Assembly (NCBI RefSeq): GCF_024281235.1
Contig: NZ_JAHWXY010000002.1
Coordinates: forward strand, 682,001 to 746,000
Reading direction: 5' to 3'
Length of the DNA stretch: 64,000 nucleotides
Origin: Shinella daejeonensis
GTDB lineage: Bacteria; Pseudomonadota; Alphaproteobacteria; Rhizobiales; Rhizobiaceae
Numbering within the stretch: the stretch's first letter is position 1; every line of letters starts with the position of its first letter. The position numbers were made by a program, and so were the translations under genes. Positions 19,418 to 31,652 of this stretch are shown here, in pieces. Under the pieces are notes generated by a model, which had not been told where the DNA came from, made no database searches, and was given only the letters and a program-made list of their open reading frames with translations.

Positions 19418-19430
19418 ATGACAATGTCAT
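19418..19430. promoter_or_regulatory. Perfect palindrome next to the ribosome binding site of the sugar-binding-protein gene
   Basis: ATGACA-A-TGTCAT is a perfect 13-base palindrome ending three bases before the GGAGGAGG ribosome binding site. It may be the operator of the divergent LacI regulator. Its short size means chance cannot be excluded. Confidence 0.35.
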
Positions 19431-19445
19431 TTGGAGGAGGACATC

Positions 19446-20480
19446 ATGAAAATCAGGACACCCGTGCTGCTTTCGGCACTGGCGGCAGCCGCCATTTTCA
19501 TCGGCGGCGCCGCCCATGCGCAGGACAGCGAGAAAGAATATCGCTTCGTCATGGTTTCCCATATCGGATCGAACGATCCGAACATGAACTGGCTGACCAT
19601 GTCGCTGGCGGAGTTCGAGAAGAAGTACCCGAACGTCAAGACGGAGTATATTTCCACCAACAATTACTCGGTGCAGGAGCATGTGCGCCTTCTCGAACAG
19701 GCGATCTCCACCCAGCCGGACGGCATCGCCGTGCCGATCGTCAGCTCCGACGCTTTCGAAGGGCCGCTGCGGCGCGCCATCGAGGCCGGCATTCCGGTCG
19801 TCGCCTTCAACATCGCCGACGGCCGTCCGGAAGGCGAGCGGATCCCCTATCTGACCTATGTCGGCGGCGACGAATATCTCACCGGCAAGAAGCTCGGCGA
19901 ATATGCGGTCGCACAGGCGGAAGCCGGCGAGATTCCGAAGCCGACGCGGATCGTCTGCGCCAGCCATGATTCCGCCCACCAGGGCCTCAAGGCGCGCTGC
20001 GCCGGCATGAAGGAAGTGATGGAGGCCGCAGGCGCCAAGTTCGATGAACTGTTCATCGGCGCCGAGCCCGCCACCGCTCGCAACACGTTGCAATCCTTTC
20101 TCCAGGCCAATCCGGACACCAACTATATCTTCACCGTCGCCGGCTGGTCGTCGCCCTGGGCCTGGGGTGTTGCCAACGACATGAAGCTCGATCCCGACGT
20201 CGACGACAAGGGCGTGACGGTCCTGACCGTCGACGAGGGTCCGGTCTCGATCGAGGGGGTGCGTGCGGGCCACGTTCTGGCGACGAACAGCCAGGGCTTC
20301 TGGTTGCAGGGCTATGCGCCGATGGAATGGCTCTACTGGAACAAGGAATTCGGCTATGCGCCGCAGTCGGATATTCTGACGGGCCCGGTCATCATCACGA
20401 AGGATAACGCCGACAAATGGGCCGAGCTGGTCCGCGGCGTCTTCGGCGACAAGGCCTACGACGAGCAGAACACCTGGTAA
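19446..20480 (+). CDS. Sugar ABC transporter substrate-binding protein
   Basis: Periplasmic binding protein of the ribose/xylose type (Peripla_BP_4 fold), 344 residues. The start is the ATG at 19446, six bases after a strong GGAGGAGG. A Sec signal peptide (core VLLSALAAAAIFIGGA, cleavage after AHA) is followed by the sugar-binding fold, with VPIVSSDAFEG and VVAFNIADG in the hinge and pocket regions. It heads an operon with two permeases, one ATPase, a dehydrogenase and an isomerase. The sugar or polyol bound is not known. Confidence 0.92.
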   Translation: MKIRTPVLLSALAAAAIFIGGAAHAQDSEKEYRFVMVSHIGSNDPNMNWLTMSLAEFEKKYPNVKTEYISTNNYSVQEHVRLLEQAISTQPDGIAVPIVSSDAFEGPLRRAIEAGIPVVAFNIADGRPEGERIPYLTYVGGDEYLTGKKLGEYAVAQAEAGEIPKPTRIVCASHDSAHQGLKARCAGMKEVMEAAGAKFDELFIGAEPATARNTLQSFLQANPDTNYIFTVAGWSSPWAWGVANDMKLDPDVDDKGVTVLTVDEGPVSIEGVRAGHVLATNSQGFWLQGYAPMEWLYWNKEFGYAPQSDILTGPVIITKDNADKWAELVRGVFGDKAYDEQNTW

Positions 20481-20582
20481 GGGGTTCCTCCCGCGTGGGG
20501 CAGCCGGTCGCCGCAAGGTTCCGGCTGCTCCCGATTTCTCGCGCGCCTGCGGCCGCGCCATGAAACGAGCGAGCGTTATCTC

Positions 20583-21539
20583 ATGAAACAGCTTGTGCGA
20601 AGCCAGGGGCTCGGCGCGATCATCGGCGTTGCCGTCATGCTCGCCGCTTTCACCCTGATCGACTTTTCCGGTTGGTGGACAATCCAGACGCTCGCCAACG
20701 TCACCCAGTTCACCGCCATTCTGGCCTTCGTGGCCATCGGCCAGGCGCTGGTCATCATGACCAGGGAAATCGACCTGTCGGTCGGCTCGGTCTACGGGCT
20801 GGCGGGGGTGGCCTTCATCACGCTGGAACCGGCGCTCGGCGTGCCCGGCTCCTTTCTCGTCGCGATGGCCATGGCGGCGTTTGTGGGCGTCCTTCAGGGT
20901 GTCGCCGTCGTCAAGGGGCAGTTGCCGTCGATGATCGTCACGCTCGGCGGTCTCTTCGCCGTGCGCGGGGTGATCTACGTCTGGACGGGCGGCGCCATCC
21001 ATAATTTCTCGGCCGATGCGCGCCTGCATCCGCTCACCCGGCTGTTCGGGGGCGAACTGTTGGGCATCGAGGCGGCGATCTTCTGGCTGGTCTTCGTGGC
21101 GGGGCTTCTGTCCGTCGTGCTCTGGCGCATGCCGTTCGGCAACCGCCTGCTGGCGACCGGCGGCAGCCGGGAGAGCGCGGAATCGCGCGGCGTTCGCACG
21201 GATCGCGTCAAGATATGGGCCTTCGTGCTGTGTTCGCTGCTTGCGGGCTTCGCCGGTATCCTGACGCTCTGCAACCAGCCGCAGACCCATGTCACGCTCG
21301 GGGAGAACATGGAGCTGGAGGCCATCGCCGCCGCGGTTATCGGCGGCTGTCTCCTGAGCGGGGGCCGCGGCTCGATCCTCGGCGCCATTCTCGGAGCGCT
21401 GATCGTGGTAAGCTTCCGCTACGAACTGATCGCGCTCGGTGCGCCGTCCTCCTGGTACATCACCTTCGTCGGTGCGGTCCTAATCGTGGCGGTCATCTTC
21501 AACCAGAAACTGGCCCGCTTTCTCGGCCATAGCGTGTGA
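20583..21539 (+). CDS. Sugar ABC transporter permease, RbsC-like (first of two)
   Basis: Inner-membrane subunit of 318 residues with eight to ten hydrophobic segments, family BPD_transp_2. Recognisable features are MTREIDLSVGSVYGLAG and the Gly-rich VIGGCLLSGGRGS. It lies 102 bases after the binding-protein gene. A second, related permease is encoded beyond the ATPase gene, so the membrane part is probably a heterodimer. Confidence 0.9.
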   Translation: MKQLVRSQGLGAIIGVAVMLAAFTLIDFSGWWTIQTLANVTQFTAILAFVAIGQALVIMTREIDLSVGSVYGLAGVAFITLEPALGVPGSFLVAMAMAAFVGVLQGVAVVKGQLPSMIVTLGGLFAVRGVIYVWTGGAIHNFSADARLHPLTRLFGGELLGIEAAIFWLVFVAGLLSVVLWRMPFGNRLLATGGSRESAESRGVRTDRVKIWAFVLCSLLAGFAGILTLCNQPQTHVTLGENMELEAIAAAVIGGCLLSGGRGSILGAILGALIVVSFRYELIALGAPSSWYITFVGAVLIVAVIFNQKLARFLGHSV

Positions 21540-21556
21540 TGCGGGAGGACGCGTAA

Positions 21557-22333
21557 ATGACGAACAATCAACCGCTGATCCAGGTGCGCAACCTCGATCT
21601 CTACTTCGGCGCCTTTCACGCCCTCAAGAATGTCTCGGTCGATTTCCACGCCGGCGAACTGGTCGGCCTCGTCGGCGACAATGGCGCCGGCAAGACCACG
21701 CTGATCCGCGTCCTCTGCGGCATCCATACGCCGACCTCCGGGGAGGTGTTCTTCGACGGACGGAAGATCGTGAAATTCCACCCCAAGCTCGCCATCGACC
21801 AGGGGATCGAGACGATCCAGCAGTCCGTCGGGCTTTGCGACAACCTGTCGATCGCCCGGAATTTCTATCTCGGCCGGGAACCGGTGAAGCGTTTCCTCGG
21901 CGTTCCCTTCCTGGACTTCAGCCGGATGCGGGACATGTCCACAAAGGTCATCCGGCAGTTCGGCCTGCGGGACAATGTTTCGGCCGACGACGAGGTGGAG
22001 CGCCTGTCGGGCGGCGAGCGTCAATCGGTCAAGATCGGCCGTGCGGTCGAATTCAAGAACCGCGTCGTCATCATGGACGAGCCGACGAACCACCTGTCTG
22101 TGCGCGAGCGCGAGCATGTCAACGAACTGGCCGTGCAACTGAAGGAGCAGGGCCTGCTGGTGATCTATATCACGCATGACATCTTCCAGGTGCACAAGCT
22201 CGCCGACCGCATCGTCATCATGGAGAACGGCGAGAAGGTCGCCGACGCCATGACGGATTCCATGTCGGCCGAGGAACTGGAGGAGGTCATCCGCCAGGGC
22301 GGCCGGGTCATCGAGAAGCAGGAGGCGGTCTGA
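21557..22333 (+). CDS. Sugar ABC transporter ATP-binding protein (single ATPase domain)
   Basis: ATPase subunit, 258 residues. Walker A is GDNGAGKT, the signature LSGGERQS and Walker B VVIMDEP, with the switch histidine in YITHDIF. Ribose-type RbsA proteins have two fused ATPase domains; this one has one, as in the fructose importer FrcA of rhizobia, and would act as a homodimer. Its TGA and the ATG of the next gene overlap by one base. Confidence 0.92.
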   Translation: MTNNQPLIQVRNLDLYFGAFHALKNVSVDFHAGELVGLVGDNGAGKTTLIRVLCGIHTPTSGEVFFDGRKIVKFHPKLAIDQGIETIQQSVGLCDNLSIARNFYLGREPVKRFLGVPFLDFSRMRDMSTKVIRQFGLRDNVSADDEVERLSGGERQSVKIGRAVEFKNRVVIMDEPTNHLSVREREHVNELAVQLKEQGLLVIYITHDIFQVHKLADRIVIMENGEKVADAMTDSMSAEELEEVIRQGGRVIEKQEAV

Positions 22334-23307
22334 TGGCGCTCCAGGCTGCCAAACCCCTCATCCGCCGCCATTCCGAACTCGGCATCTTCCTGATCGGGGC
22401 GGTCCTGATCGTCATTTTCGCCACCACCTCGGAGGGGCGATGGGCCAATCTCTACAATATCGGCACCATCCTCCAGATGACGGCGACGCTCGGACTGATG
22501 AGCCTCGGGGTGGCGCTGGTCATCGGAACGGGCGAGATCGATATCTCCGTCGGTTCGACCTTCGGCATGGGCGCATTGGCCTATCTGTGGCTGGCCATGC
22601 AGATCGATCCCGTCGTCGCGGTTTTCGCAGCGCTTGCGGTCGGAGCCGCCATCGGCCTGTTCAACGGGCTGCTGGTCACCCGCAGCGGCACGCCGTCGCT
22701 CATCATCACGCTTGGAACGCTGATGATCTTCCGCGGCATCGCCATCGCGCTGACGGAAGGGTTTTCCTTCTCCATTCCCTATGCCGATCGCAAGGGCTGG
22801 GCCTATTTCCTCTTCGGAGGCGGTGAATTCCTGCGCTTCAACACGGCGCTTTACTGGCTGATCGGCGCCCTCGTCGTCCTGATGATCGTGCTGAAGGCGA
22901 TGCCCTTCGGCAACCGGCTGCTTGCCGTGGGCGGATCTGCGGAAAGCGCCCATTCCCGCGGTGTCCGGGTGGATCGCGTCAAGCTCGTCACTTTCGTGAT
23001 CTGCGGCATGCTGGCCGCCTTCGCCGGCGCGCTGGAGGCGGGCAAGCTCGGCTTTGCCGACGGCTCGATGGGACGGCTGATGGAGCTTCAGGCCATCGCC
23101 GCCTGCGTGCTCGGCGGTTGCCTGCTTGCCGGCGGGCGGATCTCCCTGCCCGGCGCGCTGATGGGGGCCTTCGTCCTGTCGTCCATCCAGTCCTATCTCG
23201 TGGTCACGGGAGTGCGGCCGCAATGGTTCCTCCTGATCCTCGGCCTCGTCGTCGTTATCGCGGCTTATGGCGACCGGACGCTGCGCCAATGGGCGCTCAA
23301 AAAATAA
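22333..23307 (+). CDS. Sugar ABC transporter permease, RbsC-like (second of two)
   Basis: Inner-membrane subunit of 324 residues, same family as the permease at 20583 and similar in its motifs (GTGEIDISVGSTFGMG, VLGGCLLAGGRIS). It overlaps the ATPase gene by one base. Two different permeases for one ATPase suggest an asymmetric channel. Confidence 0.9.
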   Translation: MALQAAKPLIRRHSELGIFLIGAVLIVIFATTSEGRWANLYNIGTILQMTATLGLMSLGVALVIGTGEIDISVGSTFGMGALAYLWLAMQIDPVVAVFAALAVGAAIGLFNGLLVTRSGTPSLIITLGTLMIFRGIAIALTEGFSFSIPYADRKGWAYFLFGGGEFLRFNTALYWLIGALVVLMIVLKAMPFGNRLLAVGGSAESAHSRGVRVDRVKLVTFVICGMLAAFAGALEAGKLGFADGSMGRLMELQAIAACVLGGCLLAGGRISLPGALMGAFVLSSIQSYLVVTGVRPQWFLLILGLVVVIAAYGDRTLRQWALKK

Positions 23308-23317
23308 AGGATTCCGC

Positions 23318-24328
23318 ATGTCAGTCAGAATAGCGATCATCGGCGCCGGCATCATGGGCGCCGATCATGCCCGGCTTGTCGCGGAGGATGTGCCCGGCGC
23401 CGTCCTCCAGGTCGTCTGCGACGCCTCGCCGGAGCGGGCGAAACAGGTGGCGGAGGCGCATGGCGCGGCCGATGCCGCGACCGACCCTTTCGCGACGCTC
23501 CGGCGTTCCGACGTCGACGCCATTCTCATCGCCAGCCCGGACGAGACCCATGCGCCGCTGACGCAGGCGGCGATCGCGGCGGGAAAGCCGGCCCTGTGCG
23601 AAAAGCCGCTGTCGCAGAACTCCGCGGAATGCCTCGGCGTCATCGAGGCGGAAGTCGCGCGCGGCCGCCGCTTCGTTCAGGTCGGCTTCATGCGTCGCTT
23701 CGATCCGTCCTACCGCGAAATGAAGATGGCGCTGGACGACGGTTTCCTCGGCAGCGCGATCATGATGCACAATTTCCATCGTAACGTGGAGGCGCCCCCC
23801 AGTTTTACGGGGCAGATGGCGATCACCAATTCCGCCCCGCATGAATTCGACGTGGTGCGTTTCGTGCTTGGAACGGATTACCACGCGATTTCGGTCTTTC
23901 AGCCGGCCGGTGTCGATGCCTCGCGGACCGGAGCGCCGGTCTTCATGGTTCTGGAAACGCAAGCCGGACAGCTCGTCAATATCGAGGTCAACAACAATGC
24001 CGCCTATGGCTATGACGTGCGGGGCGAACTCGTGGGGGAGAAGGGATCGGTATTCCTGAACGCGCCGGCACCGAGCCGCCACAATGCCGCCCTCATGGCG
24101 TTCGAGCGCTATGCGCCGGACTGGCGGCCGCGTTTTGCGGAAGCCTACAGGCTACAGAACAAGGCGTTCGTGAATTTTGTCCGCACCGGCCTCTTTTCGG
24201 CCATCGCCGCGGATGCCTGGGATGGCTATTGCGCCGCGGTCGCGGCCGAGGCCGGGGTCGAGGCTCTTGAGGCCGGCGGCCGTATCGATATCCGGATGGC
24301 CGAAAGGCCGTCGCTTTACCGACGTTAG
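23318..24328 (+). CDS. Gfo/Idh/MocA-family oxidoreductase (inositol 2-dehydrogenase-like)
   Basis: NAD(P)-dependent dehydrogenase acting on a sugar or polyol. The 336-residue protein has the Rossmann motif GAGIMGADHA at the N-terminus, the catalytic-lysine motif CEKPLS and the C-terminal beta-sheet domain. The start is the ATG at 23318; the 17 codons upstream belong to the permease region. It lies between the second permease and the isomerase gene, so it likely oxidises the imported sugar or polyol. Inositol is one possibility, but the usual iol genes are absent here. Confidence 0.9.
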   Translation: MSVRIAIIGAGIMGADHARLVAEDVPGAVLQVVCDASPERAKQVAEAHGAADAATDPFATLRRSDVDAILIASPDETHAPLTQAAIAAGKPALCEKPLSQNSAECLGVIEAEVARGRRFVQVGFMRRFDPSYREMKMALDDGFLGSAIMMHNFHRNVEAPPSFTGQMAITNSAPHEFDVVRFVLGTDYHAISVFQPAGVDASRTGAPVFMVLETQAGQLVNIEVNNNAAYGYDVRGELVGEKGSVFLNAPAPSRHNAALMAFERYAPDWRPRFAEAYRLQNKAFVNFVRTGLFSAIAADAWDGYCAAVAAEAGVEALEAGGRIDIRMAERPSLYRR

Positions 24329-24336
24329 GAAAAGAC

Positions 24337-25296
24337 ATGAAACTGGGTTTCGTTTCCGACAGCCTTGGCGGCGCAAGCTTTGCCGAACTTCTCGACAGCG
24401 CCGCAAGGCTCGGCGTCTGCGGTGTCGAGATCAATGCGGGCGGCTGGTCGACGGCACCGCATTTCGACCTTGCGGCGATGAAGGAGAGTGCTGCGGCGCG
24501 GCGCGCCTTTGCCGCGGCCTTCGCGGAACGCGGCCTCGAAATCGCAGCCCTCAACGCGAATGGCAATCCGCTCCATCCCACCCAGCCCGAACAGGCCGAA
24601 TGCCTGAAGGATACGATCCGCATCGCCGGCGAGATGGGGATCCGGACGGTCTGCACCATGTCCGGCCTGCCGGCGGGGCGAGAAGGCGATCTCATGCCGA
24701 ATTGGGTCGTTTCCTCCTGGCCGCCGGAAACGCAGGAAATCCTGCGCTACCAGTGGGAGGAAAAGCTCCTGCCGTTCTGGACCGGGATCGGCGCGCTCGC
24801 CCGGGAAAGCGGTGTCGAGCGCATCGCGATCGAACTGCACGGCAACCAATGCGTCTATAATGTGCCGTCGCTGTTGAAGCTGCGCGATGCGATCGGCCCG
24901 GTTATCGGCGCCAACCTCGATCCGTCCCACCTCTTCTGGATGGGCGCCGATCCGCTTGTCGCCGCCGAAGCGCTCGGCGGCGCCATCCATCACGTTCACG
25001 CCAAGGATACGATGCTGAACGCCCCGGTCCAGGCGACGGCCTCCCTTCTGGAAAACGGCTCGCTGACGGATATCCCCGCGCGCAGTTGGTCCTATGTCAC
25101 GCTCGGTTTCGGCCACGGCGAGGAATGGTGGCGGCAATTCTGCTACCGGCTCCGCATGGCCGGCTATGACGGCTGGCTGTCGATCGAGCATGAGGACGTG
25201 CTGCTTAACAGTTTCGAAGGGCTCGAAAAGTCGGTTGCGCTCCTGAAAGGCGTGATGCCGGTCGCTGCCGGAGATTTCAGTCTTCAGGCGATCTGA
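24337..25296 (+). CDS. Sugar phosphate isomerase/epimerase (AP_endonuc_2 TIM barrel)
   Basis: A metal-dependent isomerase or epimerase of 319 residues in the xylose-isomerase-like TIM-barrel family. The likely metal ligands sit in ELHGNQC, LDPSHLF, HVHAKDT and SIEHED. It begins 8 bases after the dehydrogenase gene and probably works on its product, as in pathways where a 3-keto or 2-keto sugar is rearranged. The exact reaction cannot be assigned. Confidence 0.88.
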   Translation: MKLGFVSDSLGGASFAELLDSAARLGVCGVEINAGGWSTAPHFDLAAMKESAAARRAFAAAFAERGLEIAALNANGNPLHPTQPEQAECLKDTIRIAGEMGIRTVCTMSGLPAGREGDLMPNWVVSSWPPETQEILRYQWEEKLLPFWTGIGALARESGVERIAIELHGNQCVYNVPSLLKLRDAIGPVIGANLDPSHLFWMGADPLVAAEALGGAIHHVHAKDTMLNAPVQATASLLENGSLTDIPARSWSYVTLGFGHGEEWWRQFCYRLRMAGYDGWLSIEHEDVLLNSFEGLEKSVALLKGVMPVAAGDFSLQAI

Positions 25297-25301
25297 GATC
25301 G

Positions 25302-25329
25302 GGCCTTCCTTCACAAGGTGGGGAAGGCC
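25302..25329 (+). terminator. Hairpin after the sugar operon, possible terminator
   Basis: GGCCTTCC and GGAAGGCC form a perfect 8-bp stem six bases after the isomerase stop, with a 12-base loop. There is no T run after it, so it may be a 3'-stabilising stem or a Rho-dependent end instead of an intrinsic terminator. Confidence 0.35.
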
Positions 25330-25384
25330 GTCGGCCGGTAGAAACGAGGCCGCTTGCGGGAGTTGTCATCAGGGAGTGTCCGGC

Positions 25385-25735
25385 ATGTCGTCCCGCTCGC
25401 ACGCTGAGCCGCTTCAAAGCGTCCACGAATTGAAGCAGAGGATCGTCCGGCGTCAACTCGTCTTCACCGGGCCGCAGGAACAGGTGATGCGCATGGTGCT
25501 GCATTGTCCTGCGGCGCTGGCTTTCGGCACGCTTCAATCGGTGGCCCGGTTGTGCGGCGTTTCGGCCGGCACGGTTTCCCGGCTTTCCGTCCGGGCCGGC
25601 TATAGGGGATTTGGGGACATGCGACTGGCGTTCCGCCGGCATTTGCAGCATCCGGCCCCCGGAGAGTTGCCGGGAAGCAAAAGGCTTCCCGGACGCCCCT
25701 TCAGCGATGACGCAGACCGAAGAGATAACCGATGA
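25385..25735 (+). CDS. RpiR-type DNA-binding domain protein, lacks SIS domain (possibly truncated)
   Basis: The 116-residue protein matches only the N-terminal helix-turn-helix domain of MurR/RpiR regulators (TLQSVARLCGVSAGTVSRLS, then a G-F-G stretch). Full-length members are about 280 residues with a C-terminal SIS sugar-phosphate domain, which is absent. The last 12 codons run antisense into the end of the ElaB-like gene, and the tail (GSKRLPGRPFSDDADRRDNR) looks non-functional. AGGGAG lies 8 bases before the ATG. It may be a remnant of a regulator of the sugar operon or a free-standing DNA-binding protein. Confidence 0.65.
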   Translation: MSSRSHAEPLQSVHELKQRIVRRQLVFTGPQEQVMRMVLHCPAALAFGTLQSVARLCGVSAGTVSRLSVRAGYRGFGDMRLAFRRHLQHPAPGELPGSKRLPGRPFSDDADRRDNR

Positions 25736-26003
25736 AGGCCGCACCGGCCAGCGTCGCCAGCGGATTGGCCTGAACGGCCTCGCGCAGGTCCTGGCGCAGC
25801 GATCGCGCCTGCGCCACAGCCAGTTGACCGGTGCCTTCCGCAAGCAGGCCGGCGGTTTCCTTCAGCCGGATCATCTCCGCCTTGAGCGCTTCAAGCTGCT
25901 CGCGTACGGCCGCTTCGGCATCGGCTTTCCCGGCTTCGTTGCCATTTGCGCCTTCTGCGAGGCCGAGCGGTTGCTTTTCGCCGGTGCTTTTTTCGTCAGC
26001 CAT
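25701..26003 (-). CDS. ElaB/YqjD-like (DUF883) membrane-anchored protein
   Basis: A 100-residue protein: a charged helical N-terminal two thirds (coiled-coil-like AAVREQLEALKAEMIRLKET) and a short C-terminal membrane anchor (PLATLAGAAFIGYLFGL) ending in arginine. This is the layout of ElaB/YqjD, inner-membrane proteins that bind ribosomes in stationary phase in E. coli. The ATG at 26003 has AGGAG at good distance. It overlaps the end of the RpiR-type gene on the other strand by 35 bases. Confidence 0.8.
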   Translation of the reverse strand: MADEKSTGEKQPLGLAEGANGNEAGKADAEAAVREQLEALKAEMIRLKETAGLLAEGTGQLAVAQARSLRQDLREAVQANPLATLAGAAFIGYLFGLRHR

Positions 26004-26128
26004 TATTTCTTCTCCTGGTGAACGGGATTGCAGCAAGGGAAACTTGCGGCGCGCCGCTATGTTCCCGCGGCCGTTTCAAACTGTGATCGGCCCCTCGTGG
26101 CGAGGCGATTGACTCTTGATGGCTTTAA

Positions 26129-26143
26129 GAACAAAAAGAGAAC
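26129..26143 (+). promoter_or_regulatory. LexA (SOS) box upstream of imuA
   Basis: GAAC-AAAAAGA-GAAC fits exactly the alphaproteobacterial LexA site, two direct GTTC/GAAC half-sites with 7 bases between them. It lies 28 bases before the imuA start codon. In this bacterial class imuA-imuB-dnaE2 is known to be under LexA control, which supports the assignment. Confidence 0.85.
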
Positions 26144-26171
26144 AATTGACCTGACCAGGAGATGCTGCCCC

Positions 26172-26933
26172 ATGCCCGCCGCCGCCGTCAATGCCGTCGT
26201 GGCCGATCTGCGCGACCGTATCCGGCGGCTCGACGGCCGGGCGTTGCGGGGGCGGGGGGTGCTACCGTTCGAGGTGCCGGAAATCGATGCGCGGCTGCCG
26301 GAGGGCGGTCTTGCGCTGGCGGCTTTGCATGAGGTCGCGGGAGCCGCCACGCGGATGGACGACGGAGCGGCGGCCACGCTTTTTGTCGCCGGTATCGCTG
26401 CGCGCACGCGCGGAAAGGTCCTGTGGTGCCTGAGGCGGCCGGATCTTTTCGCGCCGGCGCTGGCCCAGGCGGGACTGCCGCCGGGGCGGGTCCTCTATGT
26501 GGAGGCGGAAGACGAGAAGAACCTGCTCGCCTGCTTCGAGGAGGGCCTGCGCCATGGCGGGCTGGGAGCGGTGGTGGCGGAGGTCTCCCGCCTGCCGATG
26601 GCCGCCTCGCGACGCCTGCAACTGGCGGCGGAGACCGGCGGAACGCTGGGGCTGGCGTTGCGGCTGCCGCATTCTCGCAGTGGCGTCGATCCCTATGGCC
26701 AGCCTTCCGCCGCTCTCACGCGCTGGCGGGTCTCGATGCTGCCGTCCGCAGCGCTGCCCGTTCCTGGCCTCGGGCGCGCGCGCTGGCGGCTGGAACTGGT
26801 CCGGTGCCGGGCGGGCGAGGCCGCGGAATTCGAAGTGGAGGCATCCGATGCCGAGGGTCGTATCGCTTTTTCTCCCCGGCTGGCCGATCGATCGGTTGCG
26901 GCGGGCGCTCGGCACTTCCGCGCCTCCGCCTGA
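26172..26933 (+). CDS. imuA: ImuA, SOS mutagenesis protein
   Basis: A RecA-like accessory protein of the ImuA-ImuB-DnaE2 mutasome, needed for damage-induced mutagenesis and lesion bypass. The protein is 253 residues from the ATG at 26172, which follows AGGAGA. The N-terminal part (LPEGGLALAALHEVAG) matches the ImuA/SulA-like family. Its 3' end overlaps imuB by 86 bases. The SOS box just upstream implies induction by DNA damage. Confidence 0.9.
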   Translation: MPAAAVNAVVADLRDRIRRLDGRALRGRGVLPFEVPEIDARLPEGGLALAALHEVAGAATRMDDGAAATLFVAGIAARTRGKVLWCLRRPDLFAPALAQAGLPPGRVLYVEAEDEKNLLACFEEGLRHGGLGAVVAEVSRLPMAASRRLQLAAETGGTLGLALRLPHSRSGVDPYGQPSAALTRWRVSMLPSAALPVPGLGRARWRLELVRCRAGEAAEFEVEASDAEGRIAFSPRLADRSVAAGARHFRASA

Positions 26934-28367
26934 GACAAGGCTGGCGCTCGTCGGGCGTGATGGCGCGCGGCGCGTCGTGACGGCGGCGAGCCGGGCGGCC
27001 GAAGCCGCCGGCGTGCGGGTCGGCATGCCGCTCGCCAAGGCCCATGCGCTGGTGCCGGATCTTTCGACCATGCCGGCGGCCCCGGCTGCCGATGCGGCGG
27101 CGCTGGAGCGGCTGGCGCTCTGGGTCCTTCAGCATTATGCGCCGATCGTCGCGCCCGATCCCCCGGACGGTCTGGTGATCGACACGACCGGCGCGGATCA
27201 CCTGCACGGCGGCGAGAAGCATATGCTGTCCGGCCTCGTCAACCGGCTGGAGGCGTCCGGCATCGCCGCGCGCGCGGCCATCGCCGATAGCTGGGGTGCG
27301 GCCCACGCGCTCGCCCGTTTCCATGCGGATCCCGTTTTCGCCGCGTCACCGGGCGATGGCGGCGCGGCGGCAGATCCGCTCCCGGTCGCCGGGCTCCGGC
27401 TGGAGCCGGAAGCGGCAGGGGCCTTGCGGCTTCTCGGCTTCAGCAGGATCGGCGCGCTGCGTCTTGCGCCGCGCGCGCCGCTGGTGCTGCGCTTCGGTCC
27501 CCTCCTCGGCTGCCGGCTGGATCAGCTGGAAGGCCGCGTCGCCGAACCGGTCGATCCGTTCCGCGATCCGGAACTGGTGACGGTGCGCCGGGCGTTCGGC
27601 GAGCCGATCGGCGCGGCGGAGACGATCGCCCGCTATACGCAAAAGCTCGTCTGCGACCTGTGCCGCGCGCTTGAAAGCCGGGGGCTCGGCCTGCGCCGAG
27701 CCGACCTGCTGTTTTATCGGGTCGACAATACGTTACAGGCGATCCGTATCGGCACAGCCCGCGCCGAACGGGATGAGAAGCGTCTTGTCCGCCTCTTGTG
27801 CGACCGGATCGAAACGGTCGATCCCGGCTTCGGCATCGAGGTCATGAGCCTCACCGCAAGCCGGGCCGAACCGCTCGTCTTGCGGCAGGCGACCTGCCTG
27901 CCGGGCGAGATGGAGGACGCCGATCTCGGCGGACTGGTCGACCTGATCGCCAACCGGATCGGAGGACGACGCCTCTATCGCATGGCGCCGGTCGAAAGCG
28001 ACGTACCGGAACGTTCCGTCCGGCGTGTGCCGCCCCTTGCGCCGGACGACGGCGCGACCTGGGACAGCCGCTGGCCGCGCCCGGCGCGGCTGCTTGCGCG
28101 ACCAGAGGAAATCACGGTCATGGCGCTTCTGCCGGACCATCCGCCGGCGTCCTTCACCTGGCGCGGCCGGCGGCGGATCGTCAGGCGGGCGGACGGGCCG
28201 GAGCGTATCTTCGGCGAATGGTGGAAGCGGGATGCGGAGCGCGCCGCCGTGCGCGATTATTTCCACGTCGAGGATGAAGCGGGTGAGCGCTTCTGGCTCT
28301 TCCGTTCCGGTGACGAGAAGGCGGTGAGCGGCGGTCTTGGACGCTGGTTCCTGCATGGAATATTCTG

Positions 28368-28368
<1 letters not shown>
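26848..28368 (+). CDS. imuB: ImuB, Y-family polymerase-like mutasome protein
   Basis: A catalytically dead Y-family-like protein that, in known systems, links DnaE2 to the beta clamp. The 506-residue protein starts at the ATG at 26848 (GGAGG upstream), inside the imuA gene. The position of the first Y-family carboxylate motif is occupied by [12 protein letters not shown], and the second by [10 protein letters not shown] with no SxDE, in line with loss of polymerase activity. A little-finger-like region and a C-terminal extension follow. It overlaps dnaE2 by one base. Confidence 0.92.
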
Positions 28369-31538
<3,170 letters not shown>

Positions 31539-31652
31539 TGGATGGCCGGTCGGGCATTGCTCTTGCCCTTTGGCCGCGCGATCATGAGTCGATCTCCGTT
31601 GCCCCGTCCGGAAAACTGGCTTACGGAGGCGGCAGTCGGGAAGGAGGGCCAG

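Noticed and set aside
19368-21290. 640-codon minus-strand frame opposite the sugar-binding protein and permease genes
   Set aside because: Antisense shadow; composition is typical of reverse-strand reading of GC-rich genes.
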